A stretch of DNA of 64,000 bases, taken from contig NZ_JBNYXW010000011.1 in the NCBI RefSeq assembly GCF_051380875.1, positions 1-64,000 on the forward strand, in the 5' to 3' direction. Source of the stretch: Janthinobacterium sp051380875. GTDB lineage: Bacteria > Pseudomonadota > Gammaproteobacteria > Burkholderiales > Burkholderiaceae_D. The position numbers and the translations under genes were made by a program. How positions within the stretch are numbered: the first letter of the stretch is position 1; the number at the start of each line of letters is the position of its first letter. The notes under the pieces were generated by a model. It was given only the letters and a program-made list of their open reading frames with translations, was not told the DNA's origin and searched no databases. Below, in pieces: positions 27,594-35,970 of this stretch.

Positions 27594-28405
27594 TGCGAGA
27601 GCACGGATTTTTCTCCAAAACCAATCGCGTGGGATGGGTCAGCACTGTGGGCCTGATCCTGCTCACCATTGTGGCGGCCATCGTCGCTTTTGTCTGGCTG
27701 CCCTCGGCGCAGGCGGATTTCCGCGCCCAGGGCCTGTGGGACAGCATCTGCCGCGCCGCCGGCGTGCCCAGCAAGTGGATAGCCGGCACTGAGCGCGGTC
27801 AAGATGCGCCGACCGTGTCCACCAATGTAGTTTTGCTGCCGGCGATGGCCAAGCCAGCGTCATCGGCGTCGGTCGGGCGCGGCGCCACGCTGGCGCTGAA
27901 CTGTACCATGTGCCACGGCGCCCTCGGCATGAGCCGCTCCGACGCACCGAACCTGGCCGGACAGTATCCCGAAGTGATCAAGAAGCAGATGCTCGACTAC
28001 CAGAGCGGCAAGCGGCAAAGTTCGATCATGGCGGCGCTGGCCATGAGTCTCACCGAAGAGAACATCGCGGACCTGGCGGCTTACTACGCCAGCTTGCCCA
28101 AGGCACGCACCGCACCGACCACCTACGACGAAGCGTTGCCTGCGCTGGTGCGTGTCGGCGACCCCATGCGCAACATCGCACCCTGTATTTCCTGCCATGG
28201 CGGCGTCGACCAGAAACTGGGCGCGCCCTGGCTGGAAGGCATGCCGAAACCCTATCTGGTGCAGCAGTTGGAAGACTTCAAACACGGTCGGCGAAAAAAC
28301 GACGGGCAACAGCAAATGCGCAATGTGGCGCGGCCGATGACGGACGAGGAAATCGACAGCGTAGCGACCTTTTATGCGAGAAAAGCGCTGCCAGGACACG
28401 AGTAG
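27593..28405 (+). CDS. Membrane-anchored diheme cytochrome c
   Basis: The 270-aa protein starts at ATG 27593, sharing the last base of the subunit I stop (TAATG). It has one N-terminal membrane segment (VSTVGLILLTIVAAIVAFVWLP) and two heme sites (NCTMCHG near residue 103, PCISCHG near 196), as in c4-type cytochromes. As the last gene of the oxidase operon it is a likely direct donor to the CuA subunit. Confidence 0.87.
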   Translation: MREHGFFSKTNRVGWVSTVGLILLTIVAAIVAFVWLPSAQADFRAQGLWDSICRAAGVPSKWIAGTERGQDAPTVSTNVVLLPAMAKPASSASVGRGATLALNCTMCHGALGMSRSDAPNLAGQYPEVIKKQMLDYQSGKRQSSIMAALAMSLTEENIADLAAYYASLPKARTAPTTYDEALPALVRVGDPMRNIAPCISCHGGVDQKLGAPWLEGMPKPYLVQQLEDFKHGRRKNDGQQQMRNVARPMTDEEIDSVATFYARKALPGHE

Positions 28406-28491
28406 CAGCAGGAAGGGCGGCAAGCATCAATCTGCTTGCACATCGACCACATCGTTCCTCAGGCATCATGCCAAGTCAACTTTTGCCGTGC

Positions 28492-29133
28492 TCACGCGCT
28501 GTTGCTGAGTATCATCTTGGCCAGATTCACCAGCAGCGCCGCCGCCAGCAAGATCAGCATGACGCCGGACAGCCGTTCCAGCGTCGGCAGCGCGCGCGCA
28601 AAGCGCTGCCGCAGCGCGGCGTTGCCAATGGCCAGCGCCACCGCCAAATCCCACGCCAGCACGGCACACACCATCCACGCGCCGTACACCAGCACCCAGC
28701 CGCTGCTGGTATGCCGGCTGGCGACCACGGATGCCAGGCTGACATAGAACAGCGCATTCTTCGGATTCAGGATGGCGGAGATAAAGCCCATGCCCAGGCC
28801 TGTGTGCCAGCTTGCCGCGCCGTGCGTGGTAGCGCCGGGCACATCCTGGCTGCTGCACCCTGCATGGCGCAGGAACAGCCAGCCCAGGTACAGCAGATAG
28901 GCGCAGCCGGCTAATTGCACTATTGTAAACAGGGTGCTGCCCGGGCGCAGCACGGCCACGCCAGCAAAGGCCGCCGCGATGAACACGCCATTGGCTAGCG
29001 CGATGCCGATACAGGCAGCGCTCGCGTGGCGCCAGCCATGCGCGAGCGCGCTGCGGGCGACGAGGAAAAAGTCGGGGCCTGGAGACAGCAGCGCCAGGAA
29101 GTGGGCGGCGGCGATGAAGAGAAAATCCTGCAT
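28492..29133 (-). CDS. LysE/RhtB-family amino-acid exporter
   Basis: A 213-aa inner-membrane protein with about six hydrophobic segments and the family's N-terminal motif FLALLSPGPDFFLVARSALAHGW, followed by GIALANGVF and GFISAILNPKNALFYVSL. These proteins export amino acids or related metabolites. ATG 29133 (MQDFLF) fits the family better than 29172. It lies next to an AraC-family regulator on the same strand, which may control it. Confidence 0.88.
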   Translation of the reverse strand: MQDFLFIAAAHFLALLSPGPDFFLVARSALAHGWRHASAACIGIALANGVFIAAAFAGVAVLRPGSTLFTIVQLAGCAYLLYLGWLFLRHAGCSSQDVPGATTHGAASWHTGLGMGFISAILNPKNALFYVSLASVVASRHTSSGWVLVYGAWMVCAVLAWDLAVALAIGNAALRQRFARALPTLERLSGVMLILLAAALLVNLAKMILSNSA

Positions 29134-29211
29134 GAAACACGGCTCCGGCAATGGCGATGCGCGAGTATGCAAGGGGGAGCAGCGGCGTGTATTGAAGAAA
29201 ATTGCAGGCTC

Positions 29212-30006
29212 CTAAGCGCGATAGCGCCCAGGCGTGATGCCCGTATGCGCCTTGAAGACGCGCTGCAGGTGGCTTTGATCGGCAAAACCCAGCGCGTAGG
29301 CGATATCGGCTACGGCGCTGCTCGTGTGCAAGCCCTCGCGTGCGCGGTTGACGTTCAGGTTGAGTTGATACGCATGCGGTGTCATGCCGGTGGCGGTGCG
29401 GAAGGCGCGGATCAGCTGGAAGCGGCTCATGCCGACCAGTTGCGCCAAGTGCTCCAGGCTGGCCAGCGGCTGTGCCTGCAGGGCTGCCAGGGCCGGGCGT
29501 AGGTGCGTGGGAATGATGGCCGCTGTGGAAGGAAGGCAAGTCGCCCCGCTGGCGCTGGCGCTGGCGCTGGCGCAAGCATGCAGGAATGCCAGCAGCGCCG
29601 CCTGCTTGTCGGCCGCGGGTGCAGGCGAGAACAGCAGCGCATTCATGGCGCAGAACTGGGCGTACAGGGCAGGCGCGTGCAGCACGCTGGCGTTGTTTGC
29701 GCACAGCTGCGGCACCTGGGTTTGCAGCCACTGCGCATCGAGATGCAGCATCTGGTAGCTCCAGGGTGCGCCGGGCAATGGATTGCAGGCGTGCACGCAG
29801 CCGGCCGGCACCAGCACCAGGCTGCCGTTACTGAGTGGCACCTTGCCGTCCTTGCTGCCCGTAAAGATGCTGCCACCGGCATCGACGGCGCCGATGGAAT
29901 ACGTGGGATGGCTGTGTGGCTTGTAGCAGGCGCGGCTGTGACAGGCGCGTCGGCTCTCCACATGGGGCAGGGCCGGGTCGCGCCAGAAGGCGGTGGTGCC
30001 TGGCAT
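29212..30006 (-). CDS. AraC-family transcriptional regulator with cupin sensor domain
   Basis: The 264-aa regulator has an N-terminal cupin-like sensor (HSRACYKPHSHPTYSIGAVDAGGSIFTG...LVLVPAGCVHACNP). Two C-terminal helix-turn-helices follow (SLEHLAQLVGMSRFQLIRAF...GMTPHAYQ and AVADIAYALGFADQSHLQRVFK). The frame is open to 30054, but those extra codons are the transplanted attachment site, so ATG 30006 is the native start. In the ancestral chromosome it began 2 bp after the rng stop; the island has since replaced its upstream region. Confidence 0.86.
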   Translation of the reverse strand: MPGTTAFWRDPALPHVESRRACHSRACYKPHSHPTYSIGAVDAGGSIFTGSKDGKVPLSNGSLVLVPAGCVHACNPLPGAPWSYQMLHLDAQWLQTQVPQLCANNASVLHAPALYAQFCAMNALLFSPAPAADKQAALLAFLHACASASASASGATCLPSTAAIIPTHLRPALAALQAQPLASLEHLAQLVGMSRFQLIRAFRTATGMTPHAYQLNLNVNRAREGLHTSSAVADIAYALGFADQSHLQRVFKAHTGITPGRYRA

Positions 30007-30009
30007 GGC

Positions 30010-30033
30010 TACATCAGGATGACGTCGTATTGT
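30010..30033. mobile_element. attL: duplicated 3' end of rng at the left boundary of the island
   Basis: Read on the minus strand, these bases encode QYDVILM-stop, the exact C-terminus of ribonuclease G whose gene now ends 27 kb away. The copy at 57408-57431 differs at only two bases, both synonymous (ATC CTG here, ATT TTG there). The 15 bp at 30019-30033 are identical in both copies and must contain the crossover. Confidence 0.9.
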
Positions 30034-30053
30034 ATTTTTAGTGTCTGTCGACA

Positions 30054-30166
30054 TCTATTGATGTCTAATGATTTTGCATAAGTCATTGATTTTACTGATT
30101 TAATATCCATATTTGTCTATTGACGTCTATTAATGTTGTCACTATTATGTGTAGCTAATTGTGTAG
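30054..30166. repeat. Putative integrase arm-type repeats inside the left end
   Basis: A 14-bp repeat, tctattgaYgtcta, occurs at 30054-30067 and 30116-30129. A 19-bp unit at 30148-30166, itself two copies of tgtgtag, recurs with one mismatch in the same orientation at 57329-57347 near the right end. Repeats just inside both ends fit accessory binding sites for the tyrosine integrase. Confidence 0.55.
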
Positions 30167-30187
30167 CTACGTTCGATGGGCAGAAAT

Positions 30188-31465
30188 ATGACAACAAAAA
30201 TCAAGAACAGAGACCGACTTGATGCCATGCAATTACAGCACTGGCTGAGGGCTGTAGAAAATGGCTTCGCACCCACTATACGCGATCCATTAACAGATGA
30301 GGTAACTGTGCTTCCGGTGCCGCTGGCAAGGTCTGACGGGGATGGCCTGACGTTTACTATATCCATGAGGGGTACCGCATCCTGGATATTGCGATATCGG
30401 TATGGAGGCCGTGTCCGAGAGCTTACCCTTGGAAACTACCCAGACTTAGGCCTGGCTGCTGCAAGAAAGACGGCTCGGGAAAAACGGGTGGAAATAGATC
30501 AAGGGGGCGATCCGGCGGCAGAAAAGCGGCGTATGGTCTCCTTGGCATTGAAAGATTGGACGGTCCGCCGGCTGATCGAGGACTACCGCGAGAAGATATT
30601 AGTAGACCTTTCTGTGAGTAGTCAAAAGGGGTATGGGCGCAGTCTTGTTCGCATCGAAAATCGGCTAGGCGGATTGACGGTCTCTCAGGTGTCGTCGATG
30701 GATATCGTTGAGCTGATCGAGTTTGTCGATGCCCCCTGGAGTGAATCGCGGACACTGCTTTCAACTGCGCGGATGTTGTTCAGGCATGCCGCTGGCAGGA
30801 AGCTGGTAGCGGCCAACCCTTGTGTCGGCATCGAGCTTACTGCATTGCTTGGTCGGCGTCCTCCTGTACGTCTCAGGTTGATGCTGTCTGAGGCTGAGTT
30901 ACGGATCGTTCTTAGAGCGAAAATGAACCGGGAGAATGCCTTGGCTGTTCGTTTGCTACTAGGAACTGCCGTAAGGTCTGACGAACTCCGCAATGCTCGC
31001 TGGGAACAGTTTGATTTTGAATCCGCAGTGTGGAGCGTGCCTTCTACGAAAACGGGGCCAGGTATGCAAATCCCATTGTCAGGCCCGGTCTTGGAATGGT
31101 TGACGGAGTTGAAGACCCTGAGCGGTGATTCTGCCTTTATCTTGCCTAGCAGAGCAGAGCAACGAAAGAGGAAGTTTGGTGGTGATGCGCCTATCAATCC
31201 CAATACCATCGGAGCCGCTATTGAGTTCTGGCTCACGGAATATTCGCCTTCTGTCAGGCGATTTACTCCTCATGACCTGCGCTCCACGGCGAAAAGTCAT
31301 ATGCGTGCATTAGGTATTCCGCGCGATATCACAGAAATGTGCCTGAATCATAAGCTTCCTGGGATTGAAGGCATTTACGATGTTCATACATATTTTCCGG
31401 AACGTAGCGAAGCGTTGGCAACCTGGGGAGCCTATCTACAGCGCCTCGAATATGCCGCTAACTAG
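30188..31465 (+). CDS. int: P4-type tyrosine integrase of the island
   Basis: The 425-aa recombinase has an N-terminal DUF4102-type arm-binding domain (TFTISMRGTASWILRYRYGGRVRELTLGNYPDLGLAAARK), a core-binding domain (about 130-220) and a catalytic domain. Catalytic residues visible are Arg in GTAVRSDELRNARW, HDLR (His-x-x-Arg), His in NHKLPG and Tyr near YDVHTYF. It is transcribed away from attL. ATG 30176 is an in-frame alternative start. It is the obvious catalyst of insertion into rng; whether it also excises the element depends on a directionality factor such as the AlpA protein. Confidence 0.9.
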   Translation: MTTKIKNRDRLDAMQLQHWLRAVENGFAPTIRDPLTDEVTVLPVPLARSDGDGLTFTISMRGTASWILRYRYGGRVRELTLGNYPDLGLAAARKTAREKRVEIDQGGDPAAEKRRMVSLALKDWTVRRLIEDYREKILVDLSVSSQKGYGRSLVRIENRLGGLTVSQVSSMDIVELIEFVDAPWSESRTLLSTARMLFRHAAGRKLVAANPCVGIELTALLGRRPPVRLRLMLSEAELRIVLRAKMNRENALAVRLLLGTAVRSDELRNARWEQFDFESAVWSVPSTKTGPGMQIPLSGPVLEWLTELKTLSGDSAFILPSRAEQRKRKFGGDAPINPNTIGAAIEFWLTEYSPSVRRFTPHDLRSTAKSHMRALGIPRDITEMCLNHKLPGIEGIYDVHTYFPERSEALATWGAYLQRLEYAAN

Positions 31466-31903
31466 GACTTGCAAATCCCGCGTTGTACGGCGTTTGGCAT
31501 CATCGGCGCTGTCAAGTGTCGTGTCACGTGCATTACGAGCTTGTCTGGCCGTTTTATGGCGTTCTCTGGCATTGCGAGCACGTATTGCTTAGTGAGCATG
31601 CGCCGACATACAAGGGGAAGCCCTCCTGAATGCTGGAGAAACGCTGAAAATTGCAAAGTTATTTGCTCTTATTGAAACATTGTCGTTATGGTAAAATATT
31701 GATATCGAGTTCAAGCTACGCATCGTTCATGGTGCCGAACTCGATTCATCGCGCAGTGCCGCAAGTCTGTTCAGGTCGCCTCCGAGACAAGGACGGTAGA
31801 TCGATGCTTCAGCAATCCCCGAATGCCATTACAGCCCGATCTTGGTTGCCGCTCGTTCGGCTGGCATTGCTGCGCGCTTCTTTTATCATTTCAAGGAATA
31901 AAC
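31466..31903. other. 438-bp region without a convincing gene
   Basis: Short open frames on both strands lack family resemblance and ribosome-binding sites. An AT-rich stretch around 31670-31700 (ttgaaa, then taaaat) could be a promoter for the next gene, which would give it a long untranslated leader of about 200 nt. No clear hairpin was identified. Confidence 0.4.
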
Positions 31904-32422
31904 ATGAGCACCTTACCTACACTTCCTAGCGTAGTTACTTCCAACACCGCAGGATTTCAACCGGCATTCAAGCATGTCGGAACCAAGGATCGCCACGCAT
32001 ATGCATTCGCATCGATTGCGATCATTGCCTCTACCACGATCGAAGATGTCTTTAAAAAGGCAGAGGAGCTTGGTATGCCAGCTATCGGCCCGTACAGCCA
32101 CTGGATCGATGCCGAATTTCTTGCAAGTATCTTTGCCAAATATGGCTGGGTGGCGACCGTGTGGAAGGAATGCACGGGTACGGCCACATTGCCGGACCTC
32201 TGCATGGCGCTGGTCGACTACGACACTGACTGGGAAATGGGGCGCTTTGTTGTAATCCATAAGGCTAAGGCGAGTCACGACGCAAAAATCGTGACCTACG
32301 CAATTGATCCTGCCGCAGCAGATGTGAAGTTGCAGGTCCGTACTGACCTTGATGTGTTGCAGCCTGCCTGGTACATCGGAGTACATCCGATGGGAAAGAT
32401 CGCTTCATCGACGAAGAAGTGA
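31904..32422 (+). CDS. Unknown 172-aa island protein
   Basis: I do not recognise the family. AAGGA lies 6 bases before ATG 31904, which supports expression. The protein is soluble, with a Ser/Thr-rich start (MSTLPTLPSVVTSN), a central aromatic-rich stretch (GPYSHWIDAEFLASIFAKYGW) and a beta-rich C-terminal half (TLPDLCMALVDYDTDWEMGRFVVIHK). An alternative start at 31823 adds a Cys-rich tail that looks non-native. It lies between the integrase and an Xre-type regulator. Confidence 0.6.
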   Translation: MSTLPTLPSVVTSNTAGFQPAFKHVGTKDRHAYAFASIAIIASTTIEDVFKKAEELGMPAIGPYSHWIDAEFLASIFAKYGWVATVWKECTGTATLPDLCMALVDYDTDWEMGRFVVIHKAKASHDAKIVTYAIDPAAADVKLQVRTDLDVLQPAWYIGVHPMGKIASSTKK

Positions 32423-32465
32423 CAGGGCGTTCGTCTATCTAGCTGGGTAAAGCGTCCGGCTTTAG

Positions 32466-32723
32466 CTACTCCTGCGGCGGTGGGGGAGACAGCAACTCTG
32501 CCATGGACACACCCAGGGCGCGTGCGATGCGCTCGATATTGCAGATTGAAATGTTTCTCTCACCGCGTTCAACGGATGAGATGTAATTCTTGTGGAGTTC
32601 GGCATACTCGGCGACCTTCTCTTGAGTCAGAGATTTGGCGAGGCGTATGCGTCTCATATTGGCAGCGAAGAGGAGCTGCGCGTCACATTTTTTTGGTTGG
32701 ATGCTTGTCACACGGCGAAGCAT
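32466..32723 (-). CDS. Xre-family helix-turn-helix regulator
   Basis: A small regulator of about 85 aa with one HTH_3 domain: NMRRIRLAKSLTQEKVAEYAELHKNYISSVERGERNISICNIERIARALGVSMAELL. The pattern is close to controller (C) proteins of restriction-modification systems and to phage repressors. The start is unclear: ATG 32723 lacks a good ribosome site and ATG 32657 would just precede the HTH. It is divergent from the membrane-protein gene at 32852 and may control it or the island's defence genes. Confidence 0.8.
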   Translation of the reverse strand: MLRRVTSIQPKKCDAQLLFAANMRRIRLAKSLTQEKVAEYAELHKNYISSVERGERNISICNIERIARALGVSMAELLSPPPPQE

Positions 32724-32851
32724 CCATTTTTTTGATACGCAACTCCACCCACTTTGAGTTTGCTTAAGATAATTTCCGTGAGACAATTATCAAACTCAAA
32801 GTGTTATTTCATGATTTGATTATTCTTGTGCTCTTCATTAGGGAGATTCAA

Positions 32852-33469
32852 TTGGCAGCAAAAAAGAAAGACGATAGTGATGCGTATATCGCATTTGGAG
32901 TGATCCTCTTCATCCCGTTCCTTATCTTTGCATGGAGACACTACAGTCGGCTAAAAAGGGTTTTCGCCGCAAACGCTTCATCGCAGCGGATTTTCGATAC
33001 TGCAAGCCTTTGGTATCCGCTGGGTGTTGGGGGCGGTATCACCATTGTGTCGGCATACCTGATCTTTTGGTTTGCACATTGGCAGTGGTACTTCAGCATT
33101 GTCTTGGTGCCGTGCATTGGTCTCCTTTGCCTCTACTTAGGGCATCAGGTTGCTCGCTGGCTCGCAGCAACCTATTTCGGCGTTCTTGTAGATCCCTTGC
33201 AAGACCGGGTGCTGCTCCCATGCGACATGGCCAGCTACGGCGTTGCTGACTACCTGAGTTTTCGCTTCCTACAGGATATGGGAACCGTAGACAGCATTCC
33301 ATTGTCCGGGATTACAAAGATCACCCGTGAAGCTGGCAAGAGCCTGTATGTACATGGCGCATTTGGTTCGCGGGCAATGACATTCACAAACAAGCAAAAA
33401 CGGGACGAATGCATCGCGGCTATCGAATCAGCCTCCCGCAGATCCATCAGGGCGGGCGGGTTTGAATAG
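32852..33469 (+). CDS. Predicted membrane protein, unknown
   Basis: A protein of about 205 aa with three likely membrane helices: IAFGVILFIPFLIFAW near the start, then YPLGVGGGITIVSAYLIFWF and WYFSIVLVPCIGLLCLYLG. A cytosolic C-terminal domain of about 95 residues follows (PLSGITKITREAGKSLYVHGAFGSRAMTFTNKQKRDECIAAIE) that resembles a PH-like/bPH fold. TTG 32852 is preferred because GGGAG precedes it by 6 bases; GTG 32801 is the longer alternative. Family not recognised. Confidence 0.6.
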   Translation: MAAKKKDDSDAYIAFGVILFIPFLIFAWRHYSRLKRVFAANASSQRIFDTASLWYPLGVGGGITIVSAYLIFWFAHWQWYFSIVLVPCIGLLCLYLGHQVARWLAATYFGVLVDPLQDRVLLPCDMASYGVADYLSFRFLQDMGTVDSIPLSGITKITREAGKSLYVHGAFGSRAMTFTNKQKRDECIAAIESASRRSIRAGGFE

Positions 33470-33522
33470 GATCGAAGGCCAATTCGCCAGCCGTTTTTTC
33501 AACGTTATCTATGAGGAGCATC

Positions 33523-34308
33523 ATGCAACTGAACACGACGAAGGGCCGGATGGACTGTCGAAAACTTCCATTTTTACTTGGAATGAATAAAGTCATGGAG
33601 GGAGCGATTATGCTCGGCTCGATCTGCATACTTTCTGCATGTGTCCAGTCGAAGCCGGGTGCATCGGATATAGAGCCGTATGTAATGGCTGAGCTTTCGA
33701 ACTGCCCATTATGGTCAGTAAGTGATGTCCGCAAGGTGGACGGAATTGCAACTGAGGATTCGTACCAAGTAGATTTTTCAGCTAAATTAACTCTAAGGGC
33801 TACGCCAGAGCAAACACTGCGCAGGTATGTGGATCATGGAAAAGAAGCAGCCTATCTCGGCTGCCATTTCGTCATTGCGCAATTATCAGATGCGCGTATT
33901 CGTGGCTTACCAACGAAAAAGTATGATATCTCGGGTGCTGGTGAGCTAGTCAAATCAGAAAGCGGCTGGCGGTTAAGGGGAGAGTTGGGGCAGCTAGCAT
34001 TTATGCGTGATGCCAATGAGTGGGCCTCAATTCGCGAGGAAACCAATCATCAGGAATCTGCATCTTCTACTGTTGCAGTAAGACCGCCAGCAGCAAGTGA
34101 AGAGGAAGTCAAAGGTCAAAACGCCTCACCTAACTTGTCACCTTGCGTCGAAACGAAACTGATGGCTTGGGAGAAGCAGCATTCCAATGAAGTTGAACAG
34201 GCTGCAGCAAGTGCCCGAGCCGCTGGTGAAGAATTTCGTTCCAGCTCTGGAATGGAGGAGCTGATGCGGCAAGAGGCCTTGGCCACAGCCACCTCTGAGT
34301 GCAAGTAA
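33523..34308 (+). CDS. Predicted lipoprotein, unknown function
   Basis: A 261-aa protein whose N-terminus carries a lipobox-like ICILSAC ending at about residue 41, or about 20 if translation begins at the inner ATG before NKVMEG. The likely start, ATG 33523, is preceded by GAGGAG. A folded domain of about 130 residues with conserved-looking Cys (ELSNCPLW, AAYLGCHFV) is followed by a Ser/Glu/Ala-rich linker and a helical tail (WEKQHSNEVEQAAASARAAGEEF). It may work with the membrane protein upstream. Confidence 0.6.
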   Translation: MQLNTTKGRMDCRKLPFLLGMNKVMEGAIMLGSICILSACVQSKPGASDIEPYVMAELSNCPLWSVSDVRKVDGIATEDSYQVDFSAKLTLRATPEQTLRRYVDHGKEAAYLGCHFVIAQLSDARIRGLPTKKYDISGAGELVKSESGWRLRGELGQLAFMRDANEWASIREETNHQESASSTVAVRPPAASEEEVKGQNASPNLSPCVETKLMAWEKQHSNEVEQAAASARAAGEEFRSSSGMEELMRQEALATATSECK

Positions 34309-34388
34309 TCCCACTTCGCTTACCTATAGTGGATCCACGATTTGAGACAGCAGTTTAAGCTATGGTCCTCAACGGAGGATGGCAGCGA

Positions 34389-34679
34389 ATGACGGAAGCA
34401 AAGAAGCGGAAAGTGCACAGCGCGGAGTTCAAGGCGAAGGTCGGACTTGAGGCCGTGCGCGGGGTCAAGACGGTCAATGAGATTGCCCAACTGCACGGCG
34501 TTCATCCGGTGATGGTGAGCCAGTGGAAGAAGGAAATTCTTGCCCGCGCCGGGACCTTGTTCGAGGGCAAGCGGGGCCCCAAGGTAGACGCGGCGCACGA
34601 GGACGAGGACCGGCTCTACGGCGAGATCGGGCGCCTGAAGATGGAACTGGACTGGCTTAAAAAAAAGTCCGGCCTGTAA
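34389..34679 (+). CDS. IS3-family transposase OrfA
   Basis: The 96-aa protein is a transposase HTH_8-type DNA-binding subunit (KRKVHSAEFKAKVGLEAVRGVKTVNEIAQLHGVHPVMVSQWKKEIL). It ends in a leucine-rich coiled coil (DRLYGEIGRLKMELDWLKKK). Near the 3' end an A8 run followed by G (34659-34667) is a classical -1 slippery site; the next gene lies in the -1 frame and is open across this site, so an OrfAB fusion is expected. Confidence 0.88.
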   Translation: MTEAKKRKVHSAEFKAKVGLEAVRGVKTVNEIAQLHGVHPVMVSQWKKEILARAGTLFEGKRGPKVDAAHEDEDRLYGEIGRLKMELDWLKKKSGL

Positions 34680-34687
34680 GCGGCGCG

Positions 34688-35686
34688 GTGCGGCTGGGAT
34701 GGATTGAGCGGGAAGGCAAGCTTTCCCTGCTGCGCCAATGTGAGCTGGTCGGCGTGTCGAGGGCGACGGTGTATCGGCCGCGTCAGGCGCCGGGAAGCGA
34801 CGAAGGCGACCTGACGCTGTGCGCGTTGATTGACGAAGAGTACACCCGGCATCCGTTCTATGGCAGTCGGCGGATGGTGGTGATCCTGTTGCGGCTGGGG
34901 TGGCTGGTCAACCGCAAGCGCGTACAGCGCCTGATGCGCATGATCGGCCTGGCGGGGATGGCGCCGGGTCCGGGCACGACGGTGCGCCATCCAGGGCACA
35001 AGGTGTATCCGTACCTGCTGCGCGGAATGGCGGTCGTCCGGCCTAACCACGTCTGGAGTACCGACATCACGTACATCAGGCTGGCGCGCGGCTTTGCATA
35101 CTTGGTGGCGGTCATCGACTGGTACTCGCGGCGCGTACTGTCCTGGCGCATCAGCAACAGCATGGACGCATCATTCTGCGTGGACTGTCTGGAAGAGGCG
35201 CTGATCGGTCACGGCAAGCCCGCTATCTTCAACACCGACCAGGGCGTCCAGTTCACGAGCCTGGCGTTCACCGGAGTCTTGATCCGGGAAGGAGTTGCCA
35301 TCAGCATGGACGGCCGGGGCCGCGCCTTGGACAACATCTTCGTCGAGCGGCTGTGGCGCAACGTCAAGCACGAAGACGTGTACCTAAACGGATACGCGAC
35401 GATGGGGGATCTGACTGTCGGGCTGACGCGGTACTTTACCTTCTACAACGAGGAGCGGCCGCACCAGTCGTTGAACTATCAGACGCCGGATGTGGTGTAC
35501 GCAAGCGGCAAGGGTGGCGGCGCGATGATCGTCGACAAATACGGCGGCGCGTCCGTCAAAACAGCGGCGCAAGCCGCACCAGTGGCAAGTGTAAGCAGTG
35601 CTGGGGAGCATGGGGCTCCGCCCCAAAACCCGCCCTGCAGGGAGCCCGCCGCGATCACCGCCACTGTCGTGGGAGTCGAAAATTAA
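34688..35686 (+). CDS. IS3-family transposase OrfB (DDE integrase core)
   Basis: The 332-aa catalytic subunit has an N-terminal HTH_21-like region (HPFYGSRRMVVILLRLGWLVNRKRVQRLMR) and an rve integrase core. The catalytic triad is visible: Asp in STDITYIRL, Asp in FNTDQGVQFTS and Glu in NIFVERLWRNVKHEDVY. GTG 34688 is the nominal start, but production as an OrfAB frameshift product is more likely. Both frames are intact, so the element may be active. Confidence 0.88.
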   Translation: MRLGWIEREGKLSLLRQCELVGVSRATVYRPRQAPGSDEGDLTLCALIDEEYTRHPFYGSRRMVVILLRLGWLVNRKRVQRLMRMIGLAGMAPGPGTTVRHPGHKVYPYLLRGMAVVRPNHVWSTDITYIRLARGFAYLVAVIDWYSRRVLSWRISNSMDASFCVDCLEEALIGHGKPAIFNTDQGVQFTSLAFTGVLIREGVAISMDGRGRALDNIFVERLWRNVKHEDVYLNGYATMGDLTVGLTRYFTFYNEERPHQSLNYQTPDVVYASGKGGGAMIVDKYGGASVKTAAQAAPVASVSSAGEHGAPPQNPPCREPAAITATVVGVEN

Positions 35687-35970
35687 GCAAGACAGGGCAG
35701 CGCTGTTCCGCTGCAAGCAGGGTCATGACCATAGCTTAAACTCGGGAAATAATTGTCTTGACGGTTGGATCCACTTTAACCAATTCCTACAATCCCTTTC
35801 GCCTAACGGCATCTTTGCTTAAATCGATGCCTGCAACCAAGTTGCAAGCAGGTTGGAAAACACTCTGACCTGCTGTATTTCACACCTCCAAATTCAGCGA
35901 CCACGTGAACCTCTTTTTCTGTTGAGGTTGGTGTACGCACGTTCGTAACTTCTTACCATTAAAGGATGAT

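Larger units (their letters stand above)
34328..35775 (+). mobile_element. IS3-family insertion sequence, about 1.45 kb
   Basis: The outer ends carry a perfect 10-bp inverted repeat (agtggatcca at 34328-34337 and its complement at 35766-35775). A second inverted block (cagtttaagctatgg, about 34351-34365, against 35728-35742) lies further in. Two overlapping-frame genes between them encode an IS3-type transposase. I saw no target-site duplication at the flanks, so the exact ends are approximate. Confidence 0.8.

Noticed and set aside
30009..30054. N-terminal extension of the AraC protein
   Set aside because: These codons are the attL copy of the rng end plus island DNA read antisense to nothing native; the normal family start is ATG 30006.
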